Below, in pieces: positions 40,853 through 48,034 of a DNA stretch of 48,034 nt (position 1 is the first letter of the stretch; each line of letters begins with the position of its first letter). The DNA is from Bacteroidota bacterium (GTDB taxonomy: Bacteria; Bacteroidota; Ignavibacteria; UBA10030; UBA6906): contig JAHBUR010000033.1 in the NCBI GenBank assembly GCA_019637975.1, positions 1-48,034 of the forward strand, read 5' to 3'. The translations under genes were made by a program, and so were the position numbers. Under the pieces are notes generated by a model. That model did not search any database, was not told the DNA's origin, and worked only from the letters and a program-made list of their open reading frames with translations.

Positions 40853-41938
40853 TTATGTAGTCCCCCGAATACGCTGCCAGAGTGTAATGATAATGAACAG
40901 TGGATTGCCAATCAGGTATCGCTTTGCGAGGCGGCGCGGTTCCATGCGAAGTCTCCACAACCACTCGATCCCAAGTTCGCGCCATGCGACAGGCGCACGG
41001 GGAATCCGTCCGGAAAAAAAATCAAATAATCCTCCTACAGTGACTACTGTGGTATTACTCGCAGCCTTCAAGTGTTGCCACGCCCAGCGTTCCTGCAACG
41101 GGCTTCCCATCCCGACAAGCACAAGACACCTGCCGATTGTTTTTACGTGTTCCACAATTTCTCTCGATGATGCGTCGTCCAGGTAACCGTGATGGATATA
41201 CGGAATGCGAAGTCCGGGCGTATCGCGCATCAGGTTCCGGGCGCATTGTTCGGCAACGCCCGGCTCCCCGCCGATAAGAACCATCGGAAGGCCTTTCTCC
41301 GCGGCTGCCTTGCAGAGAAGAGGAAGCAAGTCGGTTCCGTTGAGGTTATGACGCAAGGAAATACCGAGAAGCGAGCCTGCAATGCGAACACCAATACCAT
41401 CGGGCAAAACCAGATCGGCAAGTGTCAATTGACGAGCAAAATCGGAATTGAATGCCGCAAGATTGAGCGCATGAGGATGAACAATATACACCATGCGCGC
41501 TTGCTGTCCGTTGTGTGCTTCAGTTATTGCCGTTAAGGCTTCGTCTATTGTGATGTTATCAACATAAGCGGAGACCACACGGGGCCGGGGCAAGGAGCGT
41601 AATCCACTCCGAGGCGCCAGCACACGCGCTATCATTGAGCGTATCAGCACTGCAATTTTGCTTCCTATCGATTGGTTGTCGAGCAACCGCTGCTCCTCAA
41701 CCGCCATATCGCCGTAAGGTATGCCCAGATACACACGGGCTTCAACCGGCGAAACCCAGCCCCGCGGCCTTCTTGCAGAAACGCGTGCCCCTACGAGCGG
41801 CGACTTCCTCACCATTACATCGCGAAGGCGGGCACGAGGCAGCAAGCCATAGCTGTCGCGCGGCTCCCCATCTTCCATTCCCGTTCGAGTCGGATTCAGC
41901 AACTCGTCTATTTCTGTTTCGGCTGGACTCTTTCCCAC
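40853..41938 (-). CDS. WecG/TagA/CpsF-family glycosyltransferase with long N-terminal extension
   Basis: The 361-residue protein adds a sugar to a lipid-linked precursor. The conserved domain is about residues 120-355. It contains YVDNITIDEALTAI, LADLVLPDGIGVRIAG, GTDLLPLLCKAAAEKG, VLVGMGSPLQERWAW and FDFFSGRIPRAPVAWRELG with WLWRLRMEPRR. About 115 N-terminal residues are charged, Arg-rich and low in hydrophobicity, and typical WecG/TagA proteins lack them. The start is a GTG at 41938, four bases after the stop of the upstream transferase; ATG 41878 is an alternative. It follows the sugar-1-phosphate transferase directly, which supports the assembly order. Confidence 0.85.
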   Translation of the reverse strand: MGKSPAETEIDELLNPTRTGMEDGEPRDSYGLLPRARLRDVMVRKSPLVGARVSARRPRGWVSPVEARVYLGIPYGDMAVEEQRLLDNQSIGSKIAVLIRSMIARVLAPRSGLRSLPRPRVVSAYVDNITIDEALTAITEAHNGQQARMVYIVHPHALNLAAFNSDFARQLTLADLVLPDGIGVRIAGSLLGISLRHNLNGTDLLPLLCKAAAEKGLPMVLIGGEPGVAEQCARNLMRDTPGLRIPYIHHGYLDDASSREIVEHVKTIGRCLVLVGMGSPLQERWAWQHLKAASNTTVVTVGGLFDFFSGRIPRAPVAWRELGIEWLWRLRMEPRRLAKRYLIGNPLFIIITLWQRIRGTT

Positions 41939-41941
41939 CGC

Positions 41942-42724
41942 TTACGATGCTCCCTTTGCAGTGACCACCGCTTTGACCGTTTGCAAGAGGATTTTGAGAT
42001 CCGAACGGAGAGTTCTCTTGTGAATGTACTGGACGTCGAGTGTCACCTGTTCTTCAAACTGGATCTGATTGCGTCCACTCACCTGCCAAATGCACGTGAT
42101 ACCGGGGAGAATATCGAGCCGGTAGTGATGGCGGTTGTTGTAGAGGGCTACTTCGCTGGGCAGCGGCGGACGCGGCCCGACAAGTGACATGTCGCCCTTC
42201 AGTACGCACCACAACTGGGGTAATTCATCAATGCTCAGCTTGCGGATAATCCTGCCGACCGGGGTGACGCGCGGATCGTTTTTCATCTTGAAGATCACAC
42301 CGTTCATTTCGTTGTGCTGCATCAACTTGGACTTCAAGTCCTCGGCGTTGAGAATCATGGATCTGAATTTGTAGAACTTGAAGGTTTTTCCCCATTTACC
42401 GACGCGTGTTTGTGTGAAAATCACTGGCCCTCCATCCTGCAACTTGATGGCCAACGCTGTAATAATAAAAAAGGGTGACAGCAAGATCATGCACACGATC
42501 GATCCGACAATGTCGAACAATCGTTTGACCGGAGCCCGAAGCGCAACAAACAGACTCCAAGTTTTGATCTTGGTTCTCACCATGATTGTGCGGTACAGTC
42601 GCTTCAATGCCATACGCACCGATGGTGGATAAGTAACTGTTTTCGTTGCCGCTGCCATTTCCGGCTGCAGCAAGTCTTCGCGTGATTGAAGTCCAAGTGT
42701 ATCTTCTATGTTATTCGACAGCAT
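41942..42724 (-). CDS. polyprenyl-phosphate sugar-1-phosphate transferase (WcaJ/WbaP C-terminal type)
   Basis: This enzyme puts the first sugar phosphate on the lipid carrier. The 260-residue protein has a short N-terminus, a membrane re-entrant helix (KRLFDIVGSIVCMILLSPFF, about 68-87), then FKFYKFRSMILNAEDL, KMKNDPRVTPVGRIIRKLS, IDELPQLWCVLKGDMSLVG and PGITCIWQVSGRN. All landmarks of the PF02397 family are present, so this copy is active in contrast to the fusion at 36498-38189. ATG 42724 is chosen because a G-rich RBS lies upstream and the residues before it are unlike the family. It lies 43 bases downstream of the GT2 gene. Confidence 0.92.
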   Translation of the reverse strand: MLSNNIEDTLGLQSREDLLQPEMAAATKTVTYPPSVRMALKRLYRTIMVRTKIKTWSLFVALRAPVKRLFDIVGSIVCMILLSPFFIITALAIKLQDGGPVIFTQTRVGKWGKTFKFYKFRSMILNAEDLKSKLMQHNEMNGVIFKMKNDPRVTPVGRIIRKLSIDELPQLWCVLKGDMSLVGPRPPLPSEVALYNNRHHYRLDILPGITCIWQVSGRNQIQFEEQVTLDVQYIHKRTLRSDLKILLQTVKAVVTAKGAS

Positions 42725-42767
42725 GATACCCCCCGTCATATCATTGCAATAAACCAAAAAAGACTTA

Positions 42768-43970
42768 CTACCGCTCGGTGCGCATCCACACCTTGTTTGT
42801 TTTTCCGGCGAGCATGGAGACGTACACGCCGACTTTCCAGATGAGGTAGTGCGGCAGATACAGAAATGCCAGCAAGTTCCTCGGATGCACACGTGCAAGA
42901 ATCAACCCCAAAATGCAATGGATGGCAATCATACCGATAACGGACCACCATCCCCACAACATCCATTGTGTCAACAAGAGGCCGTACGAATCAAGAGCCA
43001 CATTAACAAGAACGAACCCCGCAGCGCCAAGAAACAAAATGGCCAGTGGTGGAAATGCCGCATCCAACGCGGCTTCGAATGTATACAGGCTTTTCCTCTT
43101 CCATGCCTCTTTCATTAGAAGAGGAACCCGGTTCTTCATACTTGCAAAGCGCCCGCCTTCCCATCGAATCCGCTGCGTTTTGGCGTTCGAAGAATCTTCG
43201 GGCATAATTGCATACACAATCGGTTTGGGATTGAAGTGGATTTTTTCCCCTTGCCGGACGAGTTCCATTCCCATATCCAGATCCTCTCCCAATGACGTCT
43301 CATCCCATTTCATCGTGCGAAGAACGTCAACCGAAAAACACATGCCGTTACCTTTGAGCGGAACCGAAAAGCCGAGCGCGGCTTTGCCTAACGGCCTCAC
43401 GTAGTTCTGAAGGGCAAAAGCAATAAGCATGAGTTGAACACGCCAAGATCCTGCGTTATCAAGAACAAGGTCACTGCTCTGCACAATACGATGCCCTTCG
43501 TCCAGCGAGATATTCATCTCGTGCAGGAAATCCTTGCTGATAACAGAGTCGGCATCGACGAACACACAGGCGTCGTAGCCGGGCGCGGGAAGTCTCTCCA
43601 GTACCTGAGGGATGATCCAATTGAGTGCATAGCCTTTGCCTTTATTGGTCGGATCGGACCGTTGGAAGACAATAGCACCGGCACCGAGAGCCAGTTTCGA
43701 CGTTTGATCAGTACAGTTGTCCGCAACAACAATCACGTCAAACAACTCTCGCGGATATGCGATTTCGAAAGCGCTACGCAATGTTCCTTCAATAACCTTT
43801 TCTTCGTTATGTGCAGGAATGATGATGGCGAACTTTCTCTGTCTCGAAGGCTGGGCCTTCTTCTTTGCCGGAATGACAAAAGGAGCCAGTGTCAAGAGAA
43901 TGAGATACAGAGAAAGGAACACCGCCATCAACAGAAAAGGCGCCTGAAGTACGACAAGAACAATTTCCAT
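42768..43970 (-). CDS. membrane GT2 glycosyltransferase
   Basis: The 400-residue protein has a membrane helix pair at the N-terminus (EIVLVVLQAPFLLMAVFL, about 2-35), and then a GT2 domain with FAIIIPAHNEEKVIEGTL, VVADNCTDQT, the D-x-D in ACVFVDADSVIS and a late Q-x-x-R-W in RIRWEGGRF. Three to four C-terminal membrane helices follow to residue 400. The fold matches poly-GlcNAc or cellulose-type synthases, so it may polymerise or export a glycan. ATG 43970 is the first ATG that starts family-like sequence. A GTG at 44120 would add 50 residues without an RBS. It follows the deacetylase gene on the same strand. Confidence 0.82.
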   Translation of the reverse strand: MEIVLVVLQAPFLLMAVFLSLYLILLTLAPFVIPAKKKAQPSRQRKFAIIIPAHNEEKVIEGTLRSAFEIAYPRELFDVIVVADNCTDQTSKLALGAGAIVFQRSDPTNKGKGYALNWIIPQVLERLPAPGYDACVFVDADSVISKDFLHEMNISLDEGHRIVQSSDLVLDNAGSWRVQLMLIAFALQNYVRPLGKAALGFSVPLKGNGMCFSVDVLRTMKWDETSLGEDLDMGMELVRQGEKIHFNPKPIVYAIMPEDSSNAKTQRIRWEGGRFASMKNRVPLLMKEAWKRKSLYTFEAALDAAFPPLAILFLGAAGFVLVNVALDSYGLLLTQWMLWGWWSVIGMIAIHCILGLILARVHPRNLLAFLYLPHYLIWKVGVYVSMLAGKTNKVWMRTER

Positions 43971-44147
43971 TATGAACAATACCCATGTAGTGGCAAAGAA
44001 CTTTGCAATCAATATGCCAACGGGCACCCCCTGAATTCCACCCCAAACTCCATAAAATGTGCGTCGTTGTGTGGAAGAGACTGAATAGCGTGTAAGAATT
44101 ATCCACTCTTCGGGCTGCACCCGGCATATCGTGTCGCGTTATACCTG

Positions 44148-44978
44148 TTACCTCACATTGTATCGAGGCCTTCTGCCAACAATCTGTTTCGTCACAGACC
44201 ACATCCAGCGGACTCCCTTTTCCGCGCCTGATAGTTTGAAATTCAAATACAAGGCGTCAGCCCGATTCGAAATTAGAGTGCGTCGAATCTGAAACAAATC
44301 TCTGAAAAACGACCATGGCCCGTAGTTCGTCGCGAAAGCGCATTGGTACCCCGACTTCCGGGCAAAAGCGGCAACGCGATCGTCAACTTCACCGTATGGG
44401 TAGGCGAAGTATCGGACCGGCTTGCCTAACAGCTTTTCGAGGATTTGCTTTGAGTGATGAAGTTCCTCGGCAAGCTCGTCGTCCTTCAACAGGGGAAGGG
44501 ACCGGTGGCTCCAACCGTGCGATCCGATCTCGATTCCAAAATCCCTGATCTTGATGATTTCGTCTTCCTTCATCAATCTCGCCTCTGCCATATTGTAAGG
44601 CAGATCCCACCAGTTGTTCTGGCGGGAGAAATCGCTGATAACAAAGACGATAGCTGAAAATCCATACTTGGCCAGCAACGGTGCGGCGTTTTCAAGAGTA
44701 TCAAGGTAACCGTCATCGAACGTGATCACCAGCGGTTTCTTCACGGGCGGGCCCTGATGGTTGGGGTTAAGTAAATCGTCAATCGGCAGAGTATGATATC
44801 CATGATGTATGAAATACTGGAGTTGTAGCTCGAATATCTCTGTGCTGACAATATAGTCGTTCCCGGCATTCACTTCTTGCGGCTTGCAGATGCGATGGTA
44901 CATCAAAACGGGGACGTGCATCATTGCAGGAAAATGTCCGTTCTTGACGAGATTTTCATTGTGAAATCCGTTCTTCAT
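44148..44978 (-). CDS. polysaccharide deacetylase (NodB-type)
   Basis: The 276-residue protein removes acetyl groups from an amino-sugar polymer. The NodB motifs are present: PVLMYHRI, ITFDDGYLDTLENA (the metal Asp), GIEIGSHGWSHRSL (both His ligands) and YFAYPYGEVDDRV, then later the Leu/His segment of the family. There is no clear signal peptide. The next gene in the run is a membrane GT2, so it may modify a GlcNAc-rich polymer made by that enzyme. The start at 44978 is the first ATG, and one at 44924 is possible. Confidence 0.9.
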   Translation of the reverse strand: MKNGFHNENLVKNGHFPAMMHVPVLMYHRICKPQEVNAGNDYIVSTEIFELQLQYFIHHGYHTLPIDDLLNPNHQGPPVKKPLVITFDDGYLDTLENAAPLLAKYGFSAIVFVISDFSRQNNWWDLPYNMAEARLMKEDEIIKIRDFGIEIGSHGWSHRSLPLLKDDELAEELHHSKQILEKLLGKPVRYFAYPYGEVDDRVAAFARKSGYQCAFATNYGPWSFFRDLFQIRRTLISNRADALYLNFKLSGAEKGVRWMWSVTKQIVGRRPRYNVR

Positions 44979-45004
44979 AAAAGTGATTGCTGTTCTCCCC
45001 CGAC

Positions 45005-46183
45005 TTAGTTAGCTGTGGCGGATTTGCGCGGTTGTTTCTCGCACAACTGCCCGCCGACATGATCTGAAATTCGTTGGTTGTTTGGTGCTGAATTTTTACT
45101 TGTCACTTGTCGAGATTCAACGACGGACTGAACAACCGATTTAACGCTGCTCACGAACCCATCGAGGGTTTGTTCTTCCTCAATATATTTGCGTGCCGCC
45201 CGCCCCATGCGTTCAACCTCGTTCGGATTGTTCCACAGATGCAGGATTGCTTTGCGAAGCTCGACCGGATCGCCAACAGGCACGAAAAGCCCCGTTACGT
45301 CTTCCCGGATGACATCAACCTGCCCGCTTGTACGCGAACAAATAACAGGTTTGCCCATAGCAAAAGCTTCAAGGATACATGTAATGCCGTTGTCAGTATC
45401 CGATTGGAGTAATGGTATGACCACAAAACGGGATCGTGCATAAAGCTCACGCAACTCCAAAAAGTTCCTTCTTCCCACCGTCACATTCGGAGGCAGTTCG
45501 TCCAGAGAATCGACAGCCGTTACCCAGCGTGAGCGTTTGCGATGCAACGTTCCGGCGGCAATGTGGCAGGCCATATCAAGTCCGCGCATGGCCTCTAAGA
45601 ACGTCGGGAAGTCGCGCATTTCGCTGCCCACGGAACAGATCATGTCCGTTTCCCGGGGAATCGGTCGAAAGAAATTTTGGTCAACAAAATAGTGAACAAA
45701 ATCTATCTTTGCCACAGGCACGTGAAGTTTGTTCACAACAAGCGCCCGTTGCACCGTCGACCACATAATCAGGCGTGTAATGCGGGAGTGCGCAAGCCTG
45801 AGGAGAATAGCCTTGATGCCCCTTCCGGGCCAGCTGCACATTGCGACATGAGGAACCGATTTTCGGCCTGTTATTTTGCAGAGCAATGCAAAAGAAAATG
45901 CAGCCCGTTCATACCACGATAAGACCACATCATACTCTTGATGGATAATATACGCCTCGATTATTTGTGCCAATTCCGTCGGCAGAAAGCGGTAGAATGC
46001 ACGTCGTATTGCAGGAGCCTTTTCGAGCATTCTGCTGTCCAGGATATCTGCATTGAATTCGTCACGAAAAATTGACGCCCGGGGCGTCTGATTACTCTTT
46101 TCAAGCCGCCGCAACTCCTCTTCCGGCGGGCGGTGAATATCATAGAACAACGCCAGAACTTTCAGGCGTCTGTCATAAGCCAT
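45005..46183 (-). CDS. GT4-type glycosyltransferase
   Basis: The 392-residue protein has the GT-B fold. The C-terminal donor-binding half has CSVGSEMRDFPTFLEAMRG, then VIPLLQSDTDNGITCILEAF and AMGKPVICSRTSGQVDVI, containing the E-x7-E-like motif. The N-terminal half contains SWYERAAFSFALL. It is likely to add one sugar to the growing repeat unit. A charged tail after residue 360 is not typical for the family. ATG 46183 has AGGGGG upstream. The deacetylase gene follows after 26 bases and the prenyltransferase gene precedes it by 12 bases. Confidence 0.87.
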   Translation of the reverse strand: MAYDRRLKVLALFYDIHRPPEEELRRLEKSNQTPRASIFRDEFNADILDSRMLEKAPAIRRAFYRFLPTELAQIIEAYIIHQEYDVVLSWYERAAFSFALLCKITGRKSVPHVAMCSWPGRGIKAILLRLAHSRITRLIMWSTVQRALVVNKLHVPVAKIDFVHYFVDQNFFRPIPRETDMICSVGSEMRDFPTFLEAMRGLDMACHIAAGTLHRKRSRWVTAVDSLDELPPNVTVGRRNFLELRELYARSRFVVIPLLQSDTDNGITCILEAFAMGKPVICSRTSGQVDVIREDVTGLFVPVGDPVELRKAILHLWNNPNEVERMGRAARKYIEEEQTLDGFVSSVKSVVQSVVESRQVTSKNSAPNNQRISDHVGGQLCEKQPRKSATAN

Positions 46184-46195
46184 ATAGTAGTCCCC

Positions 46196-47107
46196 CTACA
46201 TACCTGCATAGATCAACGCAATACATGCACAAACCCACAAGAGCACAGTCATCAGAATCGGAGGATCTGAAGTCAGAACATCCGTCGGCTTATCTGTTGC
46301 CGTTGTCGTGTGAATAAGGTACAGGTATCGAAACACTCCGTAAAGAACAAACACCGTAGTGTAGATTAACTTGTCGGTATTGAACAGATGTACTGTACGC
46401 GGTGCAACTGTGTAGAGTGCATACGAAATCACCGTCCCCGCGGCAGCAATAGTCAACATCTGATCCACAAAGCTTACCCGATAGAGTTGTAGTACCTTCC
46501 GTTCCGGAAAAGTCGAATCCGGCAGATGCACCAGTTCACTGCGTCGTTTCGCAAAGCCCAGAAATAGCGAAACGAAGAGCGTACACAGCACAAGCCAAGT
46601 CGACACTTCCACGCGAAGGGCGTACGCCCCGCCGATTACACGCATCATGAAGCCCGCGGCAATAACAAACACATCCAGCAGAACAACATTCTTCAGTTTG
46701 AAGGAGTACGCAAGATTCATGACAAAGTACACCACGACAACCAGCGCAAACAGATGATCCATCCCGGACAGAATTGCGCCGCTGCAGATAAGCAACACAC
46801 TCATCAGAACGAACGCCTCAACAAATGAAACCGATCGGGCAGCAATCGGGCGATTCTTCTTTTCGGGATGAGAGCGATCAGCCTCAACATCCGCCACGTC
46901 ATTGACGACGTACACCGCGCTCGCCGTGAGGCAAAAAGTGAGAAACGCCATCATTGACGTTACAACCGGCTCGAATTCAAAGAGCTCCTTTGCAAAAACG
47001 AGCGGGACAAAAACGAAGAGGTTTTTGATCCACTGCTTCGGTCGTATCAATGCCACATAGGCCGATATTCTTGCCTTTCCCCCTCCGCTGTGCGCTAATT
47101 CCGACAT
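46196..47107 (-). CDS. UbiA-family prenyltransferase, decaprenyl-phosphate phosphoribosyltransferase-like
   Basis: The 303-residue membrane protein resembles the UbiA enzyme that puts phosphoribose on polyprenyl phosphate. It has RPKQWIKNLFVFVPLVFAKE, the first acidic motif in NDVADVEADRSHPEKKNRPI, the YSFKLKNVVLLDVFVIAAGF segment, and a late set of helices to the C-terminus. Nine hydrophobic segments can be drawn. Homologues outside the actinobacteria often occur in glycan clusters, as here. ATG 47107 is chosen because homology starts at MSELAHSGGG, and the longer frame to 47233 runs inside the GT9 gene. Confidence 0.88.
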   Translation of the reverse strand: MSELAHSGGGKARISAYVALIRPKQWIKNLFVFVPLVFAKELFEFEPVVTSMMAFLTFCLTASAVYVVNDVADVEADRSHPEKKNRPIAARSVSFVEAFVLMSVLLICSGAILSGMDHLFALVVVVYFVMNLAYSFKLKNVVLLDVFVIAAGFMMRVIGGAYALRVEVSTWLVLCTLFVSLFLGFAKRRSELVHLPDSTFPERKVLQLYRVSFVDQMLTIAAAGTVISYALYTVAPRTVHLFNTDKLIYTTVFVLYGVFRYLYLIHTTTATDKPTDVLTSDPPILMTVLLWVCACIALIYAGM

Positions 47108-47133
47108 TCTTCTGTTTGTTGAGAGGCGGAAAT

Positions 47134-48034
47134 TTACAGATGCTTTTCGACTTGTGCAACAACATACTCCGGCGAGAGTGTGTTCATGCACGTCACCGTC
47201 TTGTCGCATCGGGAACGATAGCACACAAGGCACTCAATATCGCTGTATAGCACATCACCCTTCCCGAAAACGTCCAGTTCCCAGGGCGAAGTAGGGCCGA
47301 CAAGCACAATAGTCGGCTTTCCCAATGCAACACCAATGTGCATACCCAGACTGTCAGACGTAAGCATCACGTCAAACAAATTGACGATACCGCCGAATTC
47401 CATCAACGAGTTATTGCAACCGGCATCCGACACTTTACTGCCAACAGACTTCAGAATTTCCTTATTGAGTTCAACCTCTTCGGGCCCGCCGACAAGAACG
47501 ATACCGAGATCGGGATGCTTCGCCTTGATGAGATCGATAAACCCGACGTATCCTTCAAAAGTCCATTTTTTGTACTGCCAGCGTCCGCCACCACCCGTAT
47601 TCAAGCCAAGAATTTTCTTTGCTCCTTTGAGAGCTTTGTTTTCGCCCATGAATCTCTTCGCCACATTCTCCGCACTTCCATTGAGCACAAGTTGAGGCGG
47701 AAGAGTGGGAAGATCGAGATCGCAGATCTCGTACATGATGTGCTGGTAGGTTTTGCGATTGGCCTTCTTGCGCTGGTCGTTTACGCCCATCACCCACCAT
47801 TCGTGTGAGCGCTCATTTACCGGCTGAACTCTGCCGGCGGTGTCACAAACAAAACCGGCCCGTTCCTTACATCGCGCCATTGAGTGAATAGCAGCACTGT
47901 GCTGATCCGCATCAAGGCAAATTCCAAGATCGAATTCCTCGTTCTGCAGATACGCGGCATACTCGCCTTCCGTTACGAGAATCCTATCGACATGCGGATT
48001 GCTGTGAAGCAGCGGTGCGGCACTTGATTTTGTT
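47134..48034 (-). CDS. GT9 glycosyltransferase (ADP-heptose LPS heptosyltransferase type), 5'-truncated
   Basis: The visible 299 residues are the C-terminal part of a GT9-type transferase; the N-terminus is beyond base 48034. The frame is open to the window edge and reads APLLHSNPHVDRILV, a GT9 feature, then FDLGICLDADQHSAA. The donor-binding half has ILGLNTGGGGRWQYKKW, LVGGPEEVELNKEIL, DVMLTSDSLGMHIGVALG and PTIVLVGPTSPWELDVF. The cysteine-rich end (CLVCYRSRCDK) is also usual. The family builds the LPS core or a related glycan. It heads the visible minus-strand locus. Confidence 0.9.
   Translation of the reverse strand, partial: TKSSAAPLLHSNPHVDRILVTEGEYAAYLQNEEFDLGICLDADQHSAAIHSMARCKERAGFVCDTAGRVQPVNERSHEWWVMGVNDQRKKANRKTYQHIMYEICDLDLPTLPPQLVLNGSAENVAKRFMGENKALKGAKKILGLNTGGGGRWQYKKWTFEGYVGFIDLIKAKHPDLGIVLVGGPEEVELNKEILKSVGSKVSDAGCNNSLMEFGGIVNLFDVMLTSDSLGMHIGVALGKPTIVLVGPTSPWELDVFGKGDVLYSDIECLVCYRSRCDKTVTCMNTLSPEYVVAQVEKHL

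Overview
The window looks like a chromosomal segment of a Gram-negative bacterium of the FCB group, most likely on the Chlorobiota/Ignavibacteriota/Kapaibacteria side. The clues are a GWxTD-domain secreted protein, a PorV/PorQ-type outer-membrane protein, a BatA-type N-terminal VWA membrane protein, a short BamA-like Omp85 protein and an LPS/exopolysaccharide cluster. Several genes have strong GGAGG Shine-Dalgarno sites and sigma70-like promoters (for example TTGACA-17-TATTTT), which argues against a classical Bacteroidia or Flavobacteriia genome. The lineage is an inference from gene content. Coding density is high, no gene-free gap exceeds 300 bases, and I saw no CRISPR array, prophage or intact insertion sequence.

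Region 1 (1-7.35 kb): a truncated pabB, a secreted SnoaL/NTF2-like protein, a decayed ORF6N-domain remnant, then hutH and hisS on the minus strand. A variant clpS is divergent from hisS. A D-Ala-D-Ala-ligase-like ATP-grasp enzyme is divergent from a C39-like cysteine peptidase, and a tRNA-His follows with its own promoter and terminator. The tRNA-His encodes A73 and no G-1, and the HisRS has a eukaryote/alphaproteobacteria-like motif 2, so the two look co-adapted.

Region 2 (7.37-14.0 kb): an M20 dipeptidase, an alpha/beta hydrolase coupled to an extended SDR, and a signalling block. That block holds a NarL/FixJ-type regulator, a lone receiver with a TTG start, and a hybrid kinase whose phospho-acceptor His is replaced by Gln. 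It ends in a strong terminator. A small Cys-rich protein and a cupin follow.

Region 3 (14.1-34.1 kb): mostly housekeeping and envelope genes. One minus-strand run is rimO, GWxTD, bamA-like, rnhB, yraN, cstA and a PuuD-N-like membrane protein. The plus strand carries batA-like, hflX, porV-like and suhB, with a 14-bp tandem repeat and a terminator between the last two. A second minus-strand run is pyrE, mscS, nudix, a 59-aa protein, a HAD phosphatase and a pyrimidine-nucleoside phosphorylase. A CBS-domain protein and a membrane-anchored ferredoxin share their own strong promoter.

Region 4 (34.1-48.0 kb): an exopolysaccharide/LPS locus, almost all on the minus strand. It holds a GT9, a UbiA-type prenyltransferase, a GT4, a polysaccharide deacetylase, a membrane GT2, a polyprenyl-phosphate sugar-1-phosphate transferase, a WecG/TagA/CpsF enzyme and a methyltransferase. 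These are followed by a tightly coupled PP2C phosphatase / STAS / pseudoenzyme-fusion operon. The fusion joins a nucleotidyltransferase fold, a beta-helix and a sugar-transferase-like domain, and both of its catalytic domains appear to have lost their key residues. Nearby is an NtrC-like regulator without the GAFTGA loop, the Walker-B glutamate or a DNA-binding domain. The PP2C-STAS-pseudoenzyme operon is the best candidate in the window for an undescribed regulatory system. The tRNA-His/HisRS pair is the best candidate for an unusual identity rule.
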